From positions 1-5,774 of the forward strand of contig DATAYA010000133.1 of assembly GCA_036272815.1 (NCBI GenBank): a DNA stretch of 5,774 bases. The letters run 5' to 3'. The notes under the pieces were generated by a model. It saw only the letters and a list, made by a program, of their open reading frames with translations. It had not been told where the DNA came from and did no database searches. The position numbers and the translations under genes were made by a program. Below, one piece after another: positions 5,657 through 5,774 of this stretch (position 1 is its first letter; every line of letters begins with the position of its first letter). Source of the DNA: DATAYA01 sp036272815 (GTDB taxonomy: Bacteria; Pseudomonadota; Alphaproteobacteria; Acetobacterales; Acetobacteraceae).

Positions 5657-5774
5657 ATGCCCACCCCCTTCCGCAAGATGCACGGCGCCGGCAACGATTT
5701 CGTCGTGCTCGACGCGCGCGCGGGCGGCCTCGCGGTCACGCCGGCGCTGGCGGCGGCGCTCGCCGACCGGCGCA
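5657..5774 (+). CDS. dapF: Diaminopimelate epimerase, N-terminal part
   Basis: The first 39 residues are visible before the window ends. MPTPFRKMHGAGNDFVVLDA matches the hallmark DapF N-terminus, where 'KMHG.GNDF(V/I)V(L/V)D' includes the Asn that contacts substrate. The enzyme interconverts LL- and meso-diaminopimelate in the cytoplasm, supplying lysine and peptidoglycan precursors. The active-site cysteines lie beyond the window. ATG 5657 is chosen because it places the motif at the normal distance from the N-terminus. It is separated from the MarR gene by 208 bp and has its own candidate promoter, so it is a housekeeping gene unrelated to the transporter operon. Confidence 0.93.
   Translation, partial: MPTPFRKMHGAGNDFVVLDARAGGLAVTPALAAALADRR

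Noticed and set aside
2314..5739. 1141-residue open frame on the minus strand opposite livH, livMG, livF and marR
   Set aside because: It is low-complexity Arg/Pro/Gln/His-rich and has no recognisable domain. It runs opposite well-supported genes and arises from strong third-position GC bias, which removes antisense stops.

Overview
The window is about 5.8 kb of very GC-rich DNA. All real genes lie on the + strand and are tightly packed. Strong G/C bias at third codon positions, a Tat-dependent solute-binding protein and a fused LivM-LivG transporter subunit all suggest an alphaproteobacterium. Acetobacteraceae or another Rhodospirillales-type lineage is my best guess, but this is inferred from style and not proven.

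Layout: (a) 2-193 is the C-terminal end of a thiamine-pyrophosphate (acetolactate synthase/benzoylformate decarboxylase-like) enzyme. (b) A putative sigma70 promoter (208-236) and a strong ribosome binding site (252-258) precede a complete HAAT/Liv-type ABC uptake operon: a Tat-exported periplasmic binding protein (265-1419), a long LivH-type permease (1451-2470), a LivM permease fused to a LivG ATPase (2467-4227), a LivF ATPase (4224-4973), and a MarR-family regulator (4960-5448) that begins inside the end of livF. (c) 5449-5656 has no intact gene. It appears to hold a decayed fragment of a beta-lactamase-type serine hydrolase, a 14-bp palindrome and a candidate promoter. (d) 5657 to the window end is the start of dapF (diaminopimelate epimerase).

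How it works together: the binding protein captures a small carboxylate or amino-acid-like ligand in the periplasm. LivH and the LivM half of the fusion form the membrane channel, and the LivG half and LivF hydrolyse ATP. The 4-nt overlaps (GTGA, ATGA) and the 14-nt livF/marR overlap imply translational coupling, so the MarR protein is probably the operon's own ligand-responsive regulator. The TPP enzyme upstream and the MarR protein downstream would fit uptake of an aromatic or other organic acid at least as well as leucine/isoleucine/valine, but the sequence does not fix the substrate.

I do not see a clearly undescribed system. The points most worth a second look are the LivM-LivG fusion, a hairpin covering the livH start codon, the regulator embedded in the transporter operon, the serine-hydrolase remnant, and a possibly leaderless dapF transcript.
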